Positions 9,312 to 18,046 of a DNA stretch of 64,000 bases are shown piece after piece (the stretch's first letter is position 1; each line of letters begins with the position of its first letter). The notes below the pieces were generated by a model. The model saw only the letters and a program-made list of their open reading frames with translations, had not been told where the DNA came from and made no database searches. This stretch comes from Phycicoccus duodecadis. Lineage in GTDB: Bacteria; Actinomycetota; Actinomycetes; Actinomycetales; Dermatophilaceae. The stretch is taken from positions 1,488,001 to 1,552,000 of the forward strand of contig NZ_PJNE01000001.1 in assembly GCF_002846495.1 (NCBI RefSeq). Direction: 5' to 3'. The position numbers and the translations under genes are program-made.

Positions 9312-10171
9312 CCATCCGCCGCCGCTTCACCCGCTCCGAGCTGCTCGAGCGGTTCCGGGCCAAGATCGACGCCGGCGTCCCGATCATCGGGGGCGGCGCC
9401 GGCACCGGCATCTCGGCGAAGTGGGAGGAGGCCGGGGGGATCGACCTCATCGTCGTGTACAACTCCGGGCGCTACCGGATGGCCGGGCACGGTTCTCTCG
9501 CAGGACTGCTGGCTTACGGCAACGCCAACGACGTGGTCGTCGAGCTCGCCGACGAGGTGCTCTCGGTCGTCCGTGACACGCCGGTGCTCGCGGGGGTCAA
9601 CGGCACGGACCCCTTCATGGACACCGAGCGCTTCCTCGAGCAGCTGCGCGGCCTCGGGTTCGCCGGCATCCAGAACTTCCCGACGGTCGGCCTCATCGAC
9701 GGCACCTTCCGGGCCAACCTCGAGGAGACCGGTATGGGGTTCGACAAGGAGGTCGAGCTCGTGCGGGTCGCCCACGACGCCGACCTGCTGACGACGCCGT
9801 ACGTGTTCTCGGAGGACGACGCCCGGGCGATGACCGACGCCGGCGCCGACATCGTCGTCTGCCACCTGGGCCTGACCACCGGCGGCGGCATCGGCGCGCA
9901 GACCGCCCGGACCCTGGAGGACTGCGTCCCCGAGGTCGACGCCTGGGTGGCGGCCGCTCGGGACGTCAGGGCCGACGTCATCGCCCTCGTGCACGGCGGC
10001 CCGGTCTCCTCCCCGGAGGACGCCGAGTTCATGCTCCGCGCGTGCACCGGGGTCGACGGCTTCTACGGCGCGTCCAGCATGGAGCGGCTGCCGACCGAAC
10101 GCGCCCTGAAGGAGCAGACCGAGCGCTTCACCGCCATCACCTTCGCCGACACCACCCAGGAGCAGTCGTGA
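9308..10171 (+). CDS. Phosphoenolpyruvate hydrolase-family TIM-barrel protein
   Basis: A 287-residue protein from the GTG at 9308 ([20 protein letters not shown]). The N-terminus with [19 protein letters not shown] and the [10 protein letters not shown] segment fits the TIM-barrel family annotated as phosphoenolpyruvate hydrolase or TIM-barrel signal transduction protein, which is the C-terminal half of Tm-1-like proteins. It overlaps both the UPF0261 gene and the cupin gene by four bases (GTGA), so all three are made together. The true substrate is unknown; the catalytic name is inherited from the family. Confidence 0.85.
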   Translation: MTIRRRFTRSELLERFRAKIDAGVPIIGGGAGTGISAKWEEAGGIDLIVVYNSGRYRMAGHGSLAGLLAYGNANDVVVELADEVLSVVRDTPVLAGVNGTDPFMDTERFLEQLRGLGFAGIQNFPTVGLIDGTFRANLEETGMGFDKEVELVRVAHDADLLTTPYVFSEDDARAMTDAGADIVVCHLGLTTGGGIGAQTARTLEDCVPEVDAWVAAARDVRADVIALVHGGPVSSPEDAEFMLRACTGVDGFYGASSMERLPTERALKEQTERFTAITFADTTQEQS

Positions 10172-10572
10172 CCGGATCGTTCATCACCGCCGGCGACATC
10201 AGCCGGGACACCCTGCCCTGGGGCGAGCTGGGCTGGGTCGTCACCCCGACGACGGCCCCCGGCTGCGGGCTCACCGTGCTCGACGTGACGATCACCCCGG
10301 GTCAGGGCCACGCCTTCCACCGGCACCCCGAGCAGGAGGAGGTCATCACGGTCGTCTCCGGCGCGATCGAGCAGTGGGTGGAGCAGGAGCGCACCATCCT
10401 GCACGCCGGCGAGAGCGTCCACGTGCCGAAGGACACCGTGCACGCCTCGTTCGTCGCCGCCGACGCGGACGGCCCGGCCCGCCTCTCGGTCGTCCTCACC
10501 CCGAGCGTCGGCGACTCCGGCTACGCCGCCGACGAGGTGGCGGACCAGGAGCCCTGGGCCTCGCTGCGCTGA
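10168..10572 (+). CDS. Small cupin-domain protein
   Basis: A 134-residue single-domain cupin starting at GTG 10168. The metal-binding motif is visible in [21 protein letters not shown] (His, His, Glu), followed by the second motif ([17 protein letters not shown]). Small cupins act as isomerases, dioxygenases or sugar/ligand-binding proteins. It closes the UPF0261/TIM-barrel operon and overlaps it by four bases, suggesting a role in the same pathway. The reaction cannot be deduced. Confidence 0.85.
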   Translation: MTGSFITAGDISRDTLPWGELGWVVTPTTAPGCGLTVLDVTITPGQGHAFHRHPEQEEVITVVSGAIEQWVEQERTILHAGESVHVPKDTVHASFVAADADGPARLSVVLTPSVGDSGYAADEVADQEPWASLR

Positions 10573-10656
10573 CCGCACCCGGCATCCGGGCGCGCCGCCG
10601 GCCCCCGCGCAGCACGGCGTAGCATCGCGCCACCTCCCGACCGAGAAGGAGACCCC

Positions 10657-11685
10657 ATGGCCCTGACCTCGCTGCCCGTTCTCGACCTGTCCGCACTGGA
10701 CCAGGGGGCCGCGGCCGCCGAGGACTTCCGCTCCCGGCTGCTGGCCGCGACCCACGACGTCGGGTTCTTCTACCTGACCGGCCACGGGCTCGGCGACGAC
10801 GAGGTCGCCGCGGCCTTCGCGACCGCGGAGCGGTTCTTCGCCCTCCCCCTCGAGGACAAGCTCGAGGTCGAGATGGTGAACAGCCCCCACTTCCGCGGCT
10901 ACAACCGCACCGGCGGCGAGCTGACCCAGGGCCGCGTCGACTGGCGCGAGCAGATCGACCTCGGCGCTGAACGGGACGCGGTGGACGACCCCGACGCGCC
11001 GGGCTACCTGCGCCTGGAGGGACCCAACCAGTGGCCCTCCGGGCTGCCCGAGCTGCGCGAGACCTTCACCGCGTGGGGCGAGCGCTGCTCGGCGATCGGC
11101 ACCCGGCTGTTGCGGGAGTGGGCCGTCGCCCTCGGGAGCGCGCCGGACGTCTTCGACGCGGCCTTCGCCGACCGGCCCTCCACCCTGGTCAAGCTCATCC
11201 GCTACCCGGGACGCCGCGACGGCGACACCACCGCCCAGGGCGTCGGGGCGCACAAGGACCCAGGCGTGCTGACCCTGCTCATGATCGAGCCCGGCAAGGG
11301 CGGCCTCCAGGTCGAGCACGACGGCGGCTGGATCGACGCCCCTGCTCTCCCCGGAGCGTTCGTGGTCAACATCGGCGAGCTGCTGGAGTTCGCCACCTCC
11401 GGCTACCTCAAGGCGACGTCCCACCGGGTCGTCTCCCCCGAGCCGGGCCAGGTCCGCCTCTCGATCCCGTTCTTCCTCAACCCCGCCCTCGACTCGACGA
11501 TGCCCGCGCTCACCCTCCCCCCGGCACTGGCGGCGGAGGCGCCGGGGGTCACCCGCGACCCGGACAACGTCATCTCCCCCACGTTCGGCGACAACCTGCT
11601 CAAGGCCCGGCTGCGCGCCCATCCCGACGTCGCGGCGCGGCACCACCCCGACCTCGTCGGCGGGGCCGACCACCAACAGGGCTGA
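10657..11685 (+). CDS. Isopenicillin-N-synthase-like 2-oxoglutarate/Fe(II) dioxygenase
   Basis: A 342-residue protein with the N-terminal DIOX_N segment (LPVLDLSALDQG, DVGFFYLTGHG) and the catalytic double-stranded helix: iron ligands His and Asp in GVGAHKDPGVLTLL, the distal His in ATSHRVVSPE, and the R-x-S 2-oxoglutarate motif in QVRLSIPFFLNP. Such enzymes hydroxylate or oxidise small molecules. A good ribosome site (GAGAAGGAG) precedes the ATG. It is 84 bases after the cupin and could be co-transcribed. The substrate is unknown. Confidence 0.88.
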   Translation: MALTSLPVLDLSALDQGAAAAEDFRSRLLAATHDVGFFYLTGHGLGDDEVAAAFATAERFFALPLEDKLEVEMVNSPHFRGYNRTGGELTQGRVDWREQIDLGAERDAVDDPDAPGYLRLEGPNQWPSGLPELRETFTAWGERCSAIGTRLLREWAVALGSAPDVFDAAFADRPSTLVKLIRYPGRRDGDTTAQGVGAHKDPGVLTLLMIEPGKGGLQVEHDGGWIDAPALPGAFVVNIGELLEFATSGYLKATSHRVVSPEPGQVRLSIPFFLNPALDSTMPALTLPPALAAEAPGVTRDPDNVISPTFGDNLLKARLRAHPDVAARHHPDLVGGADHQQG

Positions 11686-11697
11686 GCCCCACCGGAC

Positions 11698-12618
11698 TCA
11701 CCGGTCCTGGGGTACCGCGGCGCCCATCCGCGCCAGCTCCTCGACGGCCGCCCTGACCGCCGGGCGCTGGTCGGACGACGACCTCCAGAGGGCGTGGATG
11801 CGACGCCTGGGGGGAGAGCGGACGGTGACCGCCCGCACCGATGCAGGCAGCACCCCCCGGCCCATCCTCGGTGCGAGGGCCACGCCCAGCCCGACGGCCA
11901 CCATCTCGACCTGCGTCGAGTACTCGCTGATGCGATGGCCGAAGGTGACACCACTGGCCGCTCCCTGGAACACGTTCGCCAGGAACTCGTGCGCGACCGA
12001 GCCGGGCTCGTAGAGCCACGGGTCCGCCTCGAAGTCCTGGATGTCCGCCTCCTCCCAGGAGGCGCTCCGGTGGTCCCGGTGCACGAGGATGTCGGAGACG
12101 TCGTCCCCCAGGTGCCGTTCGGAGAGACCCTCGGCGATCTCCATCGGGAGGCCGTGCCAGTCGTGGACGACGGCGATGTCGACGGCGCCGTCGACGACGA
12201 GCTGCGCGGCCCGGTGCGACGGCACCTCGAGGGCCCGCAGCTCCAGGTCGGGCCAGTCGCGGACGAGGCGCGACATGGCGGCCGGCAGGATCCCGCGGGC
12301 GGCACTGGGGAACGCCGCGATCGTCAGCGGCCCGGCCACGGTCGCCGACTGCGCCTGGACCCTGGCGTTCATGCTCTCCAGCTCGAGGATGATGCGCCGC
12401 GCGGACTCGGCGAGGATCGCCCCGGACGCGGTGAGCATCGCTCGCCGGCCCTGGCGCTCGATGACGCGCTCCCCCAGGTCCCGCTCGAGTCGAGCGATCT
12501 GCTGGGACACCGCGGAGGGCGTGTACCCCAGGGCTGCGGCGGCCGCGGAGATCGACCCGTGCTCGGCGAGGGCCTCGACGGCCCGCAGCCCCGCGATACT
12601 GACCGTCAGCTGCGACAT
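11698..12618 (-). CDS. LysR-family transcriptional regulator
   Basis: A 306-residue LysR regulator with the N-terminal winged helix-turn-helix (LAEHGSISAAAAALGYTPSAVSQQIARLE, given here as positions 18-46) and a C-terminal type-2 periplasmic-binding co-inducer domain. It converges with the dioxygenase gene (12 bases between stops) and lies 95 bases downstream of the LLM oxidoreductase on the same strand, so it may be read from the end of the long operon or from its own promoter. The target is unknown. Confidence 0.88.
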   Translation of the reverse strand: MSQLTVSIAGLRAVEALAEHGSISAAAAALGYTPSAVSQQIARLERDLGERVIERQGRRAMLTASGAILAESARRIILELESMNARVQAQSATVAGPLTIAAFPSAARGILPAAMSRLVRDWPDLELRALEVPSHRAAQLVVDGAVDIAVVHDWHGLPMEIAEGLSERHLGDDVSDILVHRDHRSASWEEADIQDFEADPWLYEPGSVAHEFLANVFQGAASGVTFGHRISEYSTQVEMVAVGLGVALAPRMGRGVLPASVRAVTVRSPPRRRIHALWRSSSDQRPAVRAAVEELARMGAAVPQDR

Positions 12619-12713
12619 GACACCTCCGTCGACCTCGGGGGCGTACCCGCCCGTGGTCGGATCAGGCTAGTGCGTACCCCGCTGACCGCGGGCAGCTCCA
12701 CGGACGGACGCGC

Positions 12714-13559
12714 TCAGACACCCTCGCGGATGCGGGCGACCAGGCCGTCGTGCCACCCCGGCTCCGGCTTGGCCGTCTCGATCCACCACGTGGCGCCCGC
12801 ATCCACGTACGCCGGCAGCTCTTCGGTCAGGCCGGCCGGGTCCTCCGCCACCTCCGCCCAGACCGCCAGCTCGAACGGACCCTCCCCGTGGGCTCGGTGC
12901 TGCCGGGACAGGTCGCGGACCCACCGGATCTGGTCCACGCTCGGCCGGGCCAGCCGGCCGTCGGACCACGTGATGGGCACGGCACCGTCCCACCGCAGCG
13001 CCCGCATCATCGGCCGCCGCCGGGGCAATGTCCCGCCGACCCAGATCGGGACACGCGGGCGCTGCACCGGAGTGGGGGTGAAGCGCACGTCGGTGACCGT
13101 GTAGTGCGTCCCGTCGTGGGAGAACGGCGCTCCACTCCACAGTCCGTCCAGGACGTCCAGGCCCTCGTCGAGCATCTCCGCGCGGACCACGTCGTCGGCC
13201 TCGTCACCGAACAGCTCGAAGTCGCCGCGTGCCGGCGACCCGATACCGACGCCCAGCACCAGCCGGCCGTTGCTGATGCGGTCGAGAGTCGTGCACTGGC
13301 GCGCGAGGACCGAGGGCCGACGCCGGGACAGCGGCGTGATCATGGTGCCGATCGTGATCCGTTCGGTGTGCTCCGCGATGAGCGCCAGCACCAGCCAGGG
13401 GTCCTGGATGTCGGGTCCCCGGCCGTCGTTGGCGAACAGCATGTGGTCCCAGAGGAAGAAGCCGTCGAACCCCGCCTCCTCGGCGGCGACGCCCAGACGC
13501 ACGAGGTCATGGGGGTTCTCGGCGAAGTTGGGAGCGGCCAGGCCGCGGCGCAGGCTCAT
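12714..13559 (-). CDS. LLM-class F420/FMN-dependent oxidoreductase (luciferase-like)
   Basis: A 281-residue member of the bacterial luciferase-like monooxygenase superfamily. Landmarks are GFFLWDHML near residue 34, ITIGTMITPLSRRRP, and RLVLGVGIGSP. These proteins use reduced FMN or F420 to oxidise or hydroxylate substrates. In actinobacteria many members use F420, but no residue here decides. It follows the 2-hydroxyacid dehydrogenase by 36 bases and is the last gene of the long peptide-importer/TldDE operon. Confidence 0.88.
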   Translation of the reverse strand: MSLRRGLAAPNFAENPHDLVRLGVAAEEAGFDGFFLWDHMLFANDGRGPDIQDPWLVLALIAEHTERITIGTMITPLSRRRPSVLARQCTTLDRISNGRLVLGVGIGSPARGDFELFGDEADDVVRAEMLDEGLDVLDGLWSGAPFSHDGTHYTVTDVRFTPTPVQRPRVPIWVGGTLPRRRPMMRALRWDGAVPITWSDGRLARPSVDQIRWVRDLSRQHRAHGEGPFELAVWAEVAEDPAGLTEELPAYVDAGATWWIETAKPEPGWHDGLVARIREGV

Positions 13560-13595
13560 GGGCGTGCCTCCTGTGGCAACCGTCGCACGACGGCC

Positions 13596-14642
13596 TCAGT
13601 ACCCGAGGTCGGGACGGTAGCGGTTCACGAGCGGCTCCCCGTCCCTCAACCGGCGGAAGTTGTCGATGAACAGCTCGACGAGCACCTCGTTCTCCACCGC
13701 GGCGGTGGAGGCGGAGTGCGGCGAGACCAGCACGTTGGGCAGATCCCACAGGGCCGAGTCCGTGGGCAGGGGCTCCACCTCGAAGACGTCCAGGACGGCG
13801 CCGCCGAGCCGGCCGGACCCCAGTCCCTCGGTGAGGGCCGACTCGTCGATCACCGGCCCGCGGGCGATGTTGACCACGATGGCTCCGGGGGGCAGGGCCG
13901 CGACGCGACCGGCATCGACCAGCCCGTCGGTCTCGGCGGTGAGGGGGACGGCCAGGACGAGGACGTCGGACGACGGCAGGACCTCGTCGAGGTCGTCCGT
14001 GGACACGACGCGGACCCCGGCCGGGACGGCGTACGAGCCACCCACCCGCCCCACGCCCGTCACGTCGGTCCCGAGCGCGTCGAAGGTCTCGGCGACCTTC
14101 CGTCCGATCGCCCCCAGGCCCACGACCGTGACCCGGCGGCCCGCCAGCTGACCGCTCACGTGTCGCTCCCAGTGGTGCTCCCTCTGGTGGGCCTGCAACC
14201 GCGGGATGTCCTTGACGAAGTGCAGCACTCCCCCTACGGCGAACTCGGCGAGCGGCACCGCGTGGGTCCCCGCCGCGGTGGTCAGGACGACCTCGCCGGT
14301 GTCCAGCCCGTGGCGCTGCACGAAGGCGCCGATCCCCGCGCTCGTCGCCTGGACCCAGATCAGGCGCGGAGCATTGGCCGTCATCAGGGACGGCGCTCGC
14401 CAGTCGAAGTCGAAGGCGACGTCGGCACGGGCCAGCATGTCCAACCACCGACGTTCCGCCTCCTCGTCGAGCTCCGGGCGGACGCCACCGTGGTCGTTGC
14501 CGTAGCGGGGCTGCGGCAGGAGCGCCGGGTCGTACAGCACCTCGACCGAGAGCTCGGTCGCGATCCTCTCGACGAGGTGGGGCTCGAGGTAGGTCGAGAT
14601 GAGCACGGTGGGCCGGTCGGGAAGGGTGGTCGGTCGGTTCAT
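13596..14642 (-). CDS. D-isomer-specific 2-hydroxyacid dehydrogenase
   Basis: A 348-residue NAD(P)-dependent dehydrogenase. The Rossmann motif is VTVVGLGAIGRKVAE; the family signature Arg is in VVNIARGPVIDE, and the catalytic acid and His follow in FEVEPLP and SPHSAST. It would reduce a 2-keto acid or oxidise a D-2-hydroxy acid. The start is the ATG at 14642, which overlaps the stop of the upstream Gfo/Idh/MocA gene in ATGA; the longer open frame upstream is antisense-like. A keto-acid step after proteolysis or deamination would fit the operon, but this is inference. Confidence 0.9.
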   Translation of the reverse strand: MNRPTTLPDRPTVLISTYLEPHLVERIATELSVEVLYDPALLPQPRYGNDHGGVRPELDEEAERRWLDMLARADVAFDFDWRAPSLMTANAPRLIWVQATSAGIGAFVQRHGLDTGEVVLTTAAGTHAVPLAEFAVGGVLHFVKDIPRLQAHQREHHWERHVSGQLAGRRVTVVGLGAIGRKVAETFDALGTDVTGVGRVGGSYAVPAGVRVVSTDDLDEVLPSSDVLVLAVPLTAETDGLVDAGRVAALPPGAIVVNIARGPVIDESALTEGLGSGRLGGAVLDVFEVEPLPTDSALWDLPNVLVSPHSASTAAVENEVLVELFIDNFRRLRDGEPLVNRYRPDLGY

Positions 14643-15652
14643 GGCAGGTCTCCTGCGAGGGCTGGGCGGGCGAGGTCGGATGAAGGCGGGGCCGACACAG
14701 CGGTCTGGGCGAGGTGCAGGGCTCGGCCCACCGGCAGCGCGGACTCCAGGGCGGTGTGGGCCGGGGCCTGCTCGCCGGCGAGCACCGCGGCGATGTGCCG
14801 CAGAGCCGCACTGAACGAGCGGGTGTCCTGGGTCGGCTTCTCGAGCACCGGGTCGGCGCCCCGGCGTCGCACCTCCAGCACCGTGCCCCGCCCCGGGTGG
14901 TAGGGGTTGTCGAGCCGCAGCGACCCCTCGGTCCCGAGCAGGACCGTCGTGGTGTCGTAGCTCCGCCGGAACCCGCACGTGAGGAGAAGGCGGCGGTCGT
15001 CCGGGTAGGACAGGACGGCCGAGACGTCGACCTCCACCTGCTCACCGAGAACGGCTGTGGCGGTGGCGGACTCCGCCGTCCCCTGGAAGAGCTCGTGCGC
15101 CAGGCGCATCGGGTAGCACCCGACGTCGGCCAGCGCACCCCCGCCCGTCTCCCGGGACAGCCGGATGTCGTCGGGGCGGGAGACCTCGAAGTGGAAGGAG
15201 CCGACGATCTCGCGCAGGTCCCCGATCGCGCCCTCGGTGAGGAGCTCGACCAGGCGCGCGTGCTGAGCCTGGAACGGGAAGACGAACGCCTCCCACAGCG
15301 GCTGCTCGGCGGCCTCGGCGACGGCCAGCACCTGCTCGACCTGCGGGGGGTCCAGGCAGAGCGGCTTCTCGCACAGCACGGCCTTCCCGGCCCGTAGCGC
15401 CGCCACCGTCCACTCGGCGTGGAGCGGGTTGGGCAGGGGGACGTAGACCGCGTCCACCTCCGGGTCCTCGAGCACCGCCGCGTAGCCCCCGACGGAGCGC
15501 TCGACCCCGTGCGCGCGAGCGAACTCGGCCGTGGCGTCGCGGTCGCGGCCACCCACGAGCACCGCGCGCTGGCCGGTCTCGCGCACGGCCGGGAGGAACT
15601 GCGCCCTGGCGATGTTGGCGGTCCCGAGCACGCCCCAGCGAAGTCCGCTCAT
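14639..15652 (-). CDS. Gfo/Idh/MocA-family oxidoreductase (first of two)
   Basis: A 337-residue NAD(P)-dependent oxidoreductase. The N-terminal Rossmann loop is GVLGTANIARAQF, and the conserved family motif is CEKPLCLDP (EKP) near residue 93, followed by the alpha/beta substrate domain. Members oxidise sugars, cyclitols or dihydrodiols and reduce imines. The start ATG overlaps the GntR stop, and its stop overlaps the hydroxyacid dehydrogenase start. A second, only distantly similar family member lies at 20954-22078. Confidence 0.9.
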   Translation of the reverse strand: MSGLRWGVLGTANIARAQFLPAVRETGQRAVLVGGRDRDATAEFARAHGVERSVGGYAAVLEDPEVDAVYVPLPNPLHAEWTVAALRAGKAVLCEKPLCLDPPQVEQVLAVAEAAEQPLWEAFVFPFQAQHARLVELLTEGAIGDLREIVGSFHFEVSRPDDIRLSRETGGGALADVGCYPMRLAHELFQGTAESATATAVLGEQVEVDVSAVLSYPDDRRLLLTCGFRRSYDTTTVLLGTEGSLRLDNPYHPGRGTVLEVRRRGADPVLEKPTQDTRSFSAALRHIAAVLAGEQAPAHTALESALPVGRALHLAQTAVSAPPSSDLARPALAGDLP

Positions 15653-16311
15653 CGGGTGGAGGTCTCCCCGCGGACCGCGTGGTGGGTGGTGTTCACGTAG
15701 TGGTCGAGGAGAGCCCGGTCGACGGCCCGCGCGGTGCCGCCCAGCAGGGCGTCCCGGACCAGCTCGTGCCGAGCACGCACCTCGGACAGGCTGATGTGCT
15801 GACGGTCGATGGACGAGCGCATGAGCGCGCCCATCTGGCCGTCCAGGCTGGACCACAGCTCACAGGCGCGCGAGCGCCCGGACGCCTGGACGATCAGGCG
15901 GTGGAAGTGGCCGTCGGCCTCGACGATCGCCTCCACGTCCTGGCTCCGGGCGGCCGCGTCCATCTCGTCCAGGGCGGCCGCCATCGGCTCGGCCAGCGAC
16001 CGGCGGACGGCGGCCGGGATCGTCCGCGCCACGCCGGCCTCCAGCACGTAGCGCGCGAAGCAGACGTCGTCCGCCTCCTCCGGGCTCATGCGCGTCACCT
16101 CGCTGTGGCGACGCGGCGTGATCCTGATGAGCCCCTCACCGGCCAGCCTGCGCATCGCCTCCCGGATCGTGGCCCGGCTGACGCCGAGCTCCGCGGCCAG
16201 GGACGCCTCGATGAGCCGTGTCCCGCTGGGGATCTCGTTGTTCAGGATCCGCCGTCGGAGGACCCGGTGCACGGACTCCGGGAGGGACTGGTGCTGCAGC
16301 ATGTCGCTCAT
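15649..16311 (-). CDS. GntR-family regulator with FCD effector domain
   Basis: A 220-residue protein with a GntR winged helix (SVHRVLRRRILNNEIPSGTR, then LAAELGVSRATIREAMRRL) and a C-terminal all-helical FCD domain (FadR subfamily; metal or ligand-binding residues expected around EADGHFHRLI). The start MSDMLQHQ at 16311 is set by its overlap with the stop of the DUF4438 gene. It sits in the middle of the long operon, so it is probably the local regulator. The palindrome TTGTCGACAA before the operon fits the FadR-type T-x-GT-(n)-AC-x-A site. Confidence 0.9.
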   Translation of the reverse strand: MSDMLQHQSLPESVHRVLRRRILNNEIPSGTRLIEASLAAELGVSRATIREAMRRLAGEGLIRITPRRHSEVTRMSPEEADDVCFARYVLEAGVARTIPAAVRRSLAEPMAAALDEMDAAARSQDVEAIVEADGHFHRLIVQASGRSRACELWSSLDGQMGALMRSSIDRQHISLSEVRARHELVRDALLGGTARAVDRALLDHYVNTTHHAVRGETSTR

Positions 16312-17183
16312 CGTGCCCTGCTGCCGCCGCCGGTGGCCACCGAGCGGTCGGACAGCGACGTCCACGTCAAGGGGGTCGGGCCGGCGAGGTCGGCGACCGC
16401 GTCGATCGCGCTCGCCGGGCCCGTGAGGACGGGCGTCACCCCGGGTCCGTGACCGGGCTGCGGGCTGTCGCCGTGGATGACGACACCCACTGTGACCCAC
16501 CCACGGCGATAGCCGATGTTGTGGCGGACGTCGAGGTCGGTCACCGCCACCAGGTCGCCCAGCCGCAGCACGGCCAGGACCGGGTCACCGGCCGGGAAGG
16601 CGAGGTCCACGTCCCACTGGTGGGCGGGTCGCCCGACCCCGTTGCCCGCGAGCCGGCCCGGCACGACGCCGCGGACCGGGACGTGGACCCGGTCGCCGAC
16701 CACCGCGATGCCCAGGGCCACGAGCAGGCCGGGGTCGAGGTTCAGCAGCTGGACGCCGGGAGGGGCGCCCGGCAGCACTGCGCCCTGGCCGTGGGCGCGC
16801 ACGGAGATGCCGTCGCCGGGCTGGAGCACCGCCAGCGCCTCGTCGGGCAGCGTGACCAGGACGCGCCCGTGCTCGCCGCGCTTCCCCAGCACCCAGCCCC
16901 GGGCCCCGGCGGCCGCGCCGTCGCGGACGACCACTGGGTTGCCGATGCACGCGTAGGAGGTGAGACCCAACGACACCGCCGGATCCGGGTGGGAGAGCGT
17001 CGCACCCGGCGCGACGTGGTCCCCTTCGACCTCGTGGAGGGCATCTCCCAGGTGGACGCCGAGCACCACACCACCGTCGCCGACGGGGACGTAGGGTCGG
17101 CCGTCCTCGTCGATGCGGTAGGGCGTCGGGCCCACGCTGGGGCTCTCGACCACGCCGGAGAGGTTCATGGCGACGGGGATCAT
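16308..17183 (-). CDS. DUF4438-domain protein, copy 1
   Basis: A 291-residue protein starting at ATG 17183 with GGAGG six bases upstream. It belongs to the uncharacterised DUF4438 family: VVLGVHLGD near residue 38, CIGNPVVV, RGWVTVGVVIHG, and GHGPGVTPVLTGPA near the C-terminus. No catalytic function is established for the family, and no signal peptide is seen, so it is probably cytosolic. It is a paralogue of the gene just upstream (17180-18046) and overlaps it and the GntR gene by four bases each. The two may form a heteromer. Confidence 0.82.
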   Translation of the reverse strand: MIPVAMNLSGVVESPSVGPTPYRIDEDGRPYVPVGDGGVVLGVHLGDALHEVEGDHVAPGATLSHPDPAVSLGLTSYACIGNPVVVRDGAAAGARGWVLGKRGEHGRVLVTLPDEALAVLQPGDGISVRAHGQGAVLPGAPPGVQLLNLDPGLLVALGIAVVGDRVHVPVRGVVPGRLAGNGVGRPAHQWDVDLAFPAGDPVLAVLRLGDLVAVTDLDVRHNIGYRRGWVTVGVVIHGDSPQPGHGPGVTPVLTGPASAIDAVADLAGPTPLTWTSLSDRSVATGGGSRAR

Positions 17184-18046
17184 GCTTCCTCCAGGACGTA
17201 CGAGCTGAGGTTGGCGGACGGGTCGTCGACGATCGCGAAGGCCTCGGCCGGGCCCGTGAGGAGCGTGCTCGGCCCGGGCCCGTGCCCGAAGAGAGCGCAC
17301 TGCCCGGTCGAGATCGTGCCGACCGTCACCCACCCCGGGCGGTACCCGCGTCCGAAGCCGTGGTCCTGGTCCTCGAGCACGACCAGGTCACCGATCCGCA
17401 GGCTCTCCAGACCCAACGAGAGGTCGTCGGACAGCCCGGCGTACGCACCCATCAGGTCGGTGTTGGCGAACTCCGAGAACATGCCGCCACCGGCACCCGC
17501 CGCCTCGGCCGGGACCCGGGCGGCGACGTGCACCTCGAGCCGTCCGTCCGGGCGGGTCCCGCCCGGCATCCGGTCGAGCACGGCCGGCGACAGGTTCTTG
17601 ACCCGGACCAGGGGGTGGTCGGTGAGCCGCAGCCCCTGGCCCTCGGCCCGGATGCGGACCCGGTCTCCCACGGTGGTGCGCTCCAGGACGTCGTCCGGGG
17701 CGTCCACCAGGACGTAGGCGTGCTGCCCGATGACGGTCCCGGTGCACCCGGCGGCCTCGCCGGAGACGATCGTCACGGTGTTGCCGACGCAGGTGAGGTA
17801 CTGCAGGGCGTAGTTGGCGGCCGCGTCCCGGTGCCGGACCGACAGCCCCGGCTCCAGGTGGTCCGAGCTGAGCCCGGTGGCGGGGTCGCCCAGGTGCGTC
17901 CCCAGGGTGACGGCCCCCATCCCCGGCAGCAGGAACGGTGCGCCGTCCGGGTCGACCCGGTAGGCGTGGCGGTCGGCCGTTGCCGGCCACACCTCTCCCG
18001 TGAGCACCTGGGTCACCAGGCGGTCGGCGTTGCTCGAGACCTTCAT
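17180..18046 (-). CDS. DUF4438-domain protein, copy 2
   Basis: A 288-residue paralogue of the next gene. It shares the block order VTLGTHLGD, CVGNTVTIVSG, GYRPGWVTVGTI and GHGPGPSTLLTGPA. Identity to copy 1 is moderate by eye, so this is an old duplication, not a recent repeat. The ATG overlaps the tldE stop (ATGA), which ties it to the TldD/TldE protease. Its function is unknown; possible roles are ligand binding or a subunit of the peptide-processing complex. Confidence 0.82.
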   Translation of the reverse strand: MKVSSNADRLVTQVLTGEVWPATADRHAYRVDPDGAPFLLPGMGAVTLGTHLGDPATGLSSDHLEPGLSVRHRDAAANYALQYLTCVGNTVTIVSGEAAGCTGTVIGQHAYVLVDAPDDVLERTTVGDRVRIRAEGQGLRLTDHPLVRVKNLSPAVLDRMPGGTRPDGRLEVHVAARVPAEAAGAGGGMFSEFANTDLMGAYAGLSDDLSLGLESLRIGDLVVLEDQDHGFGRGYRPGWVTVGTISTGQCALFGHGPGPSTLLTGPAEAFAIVDDPSANLSSYVLEEA

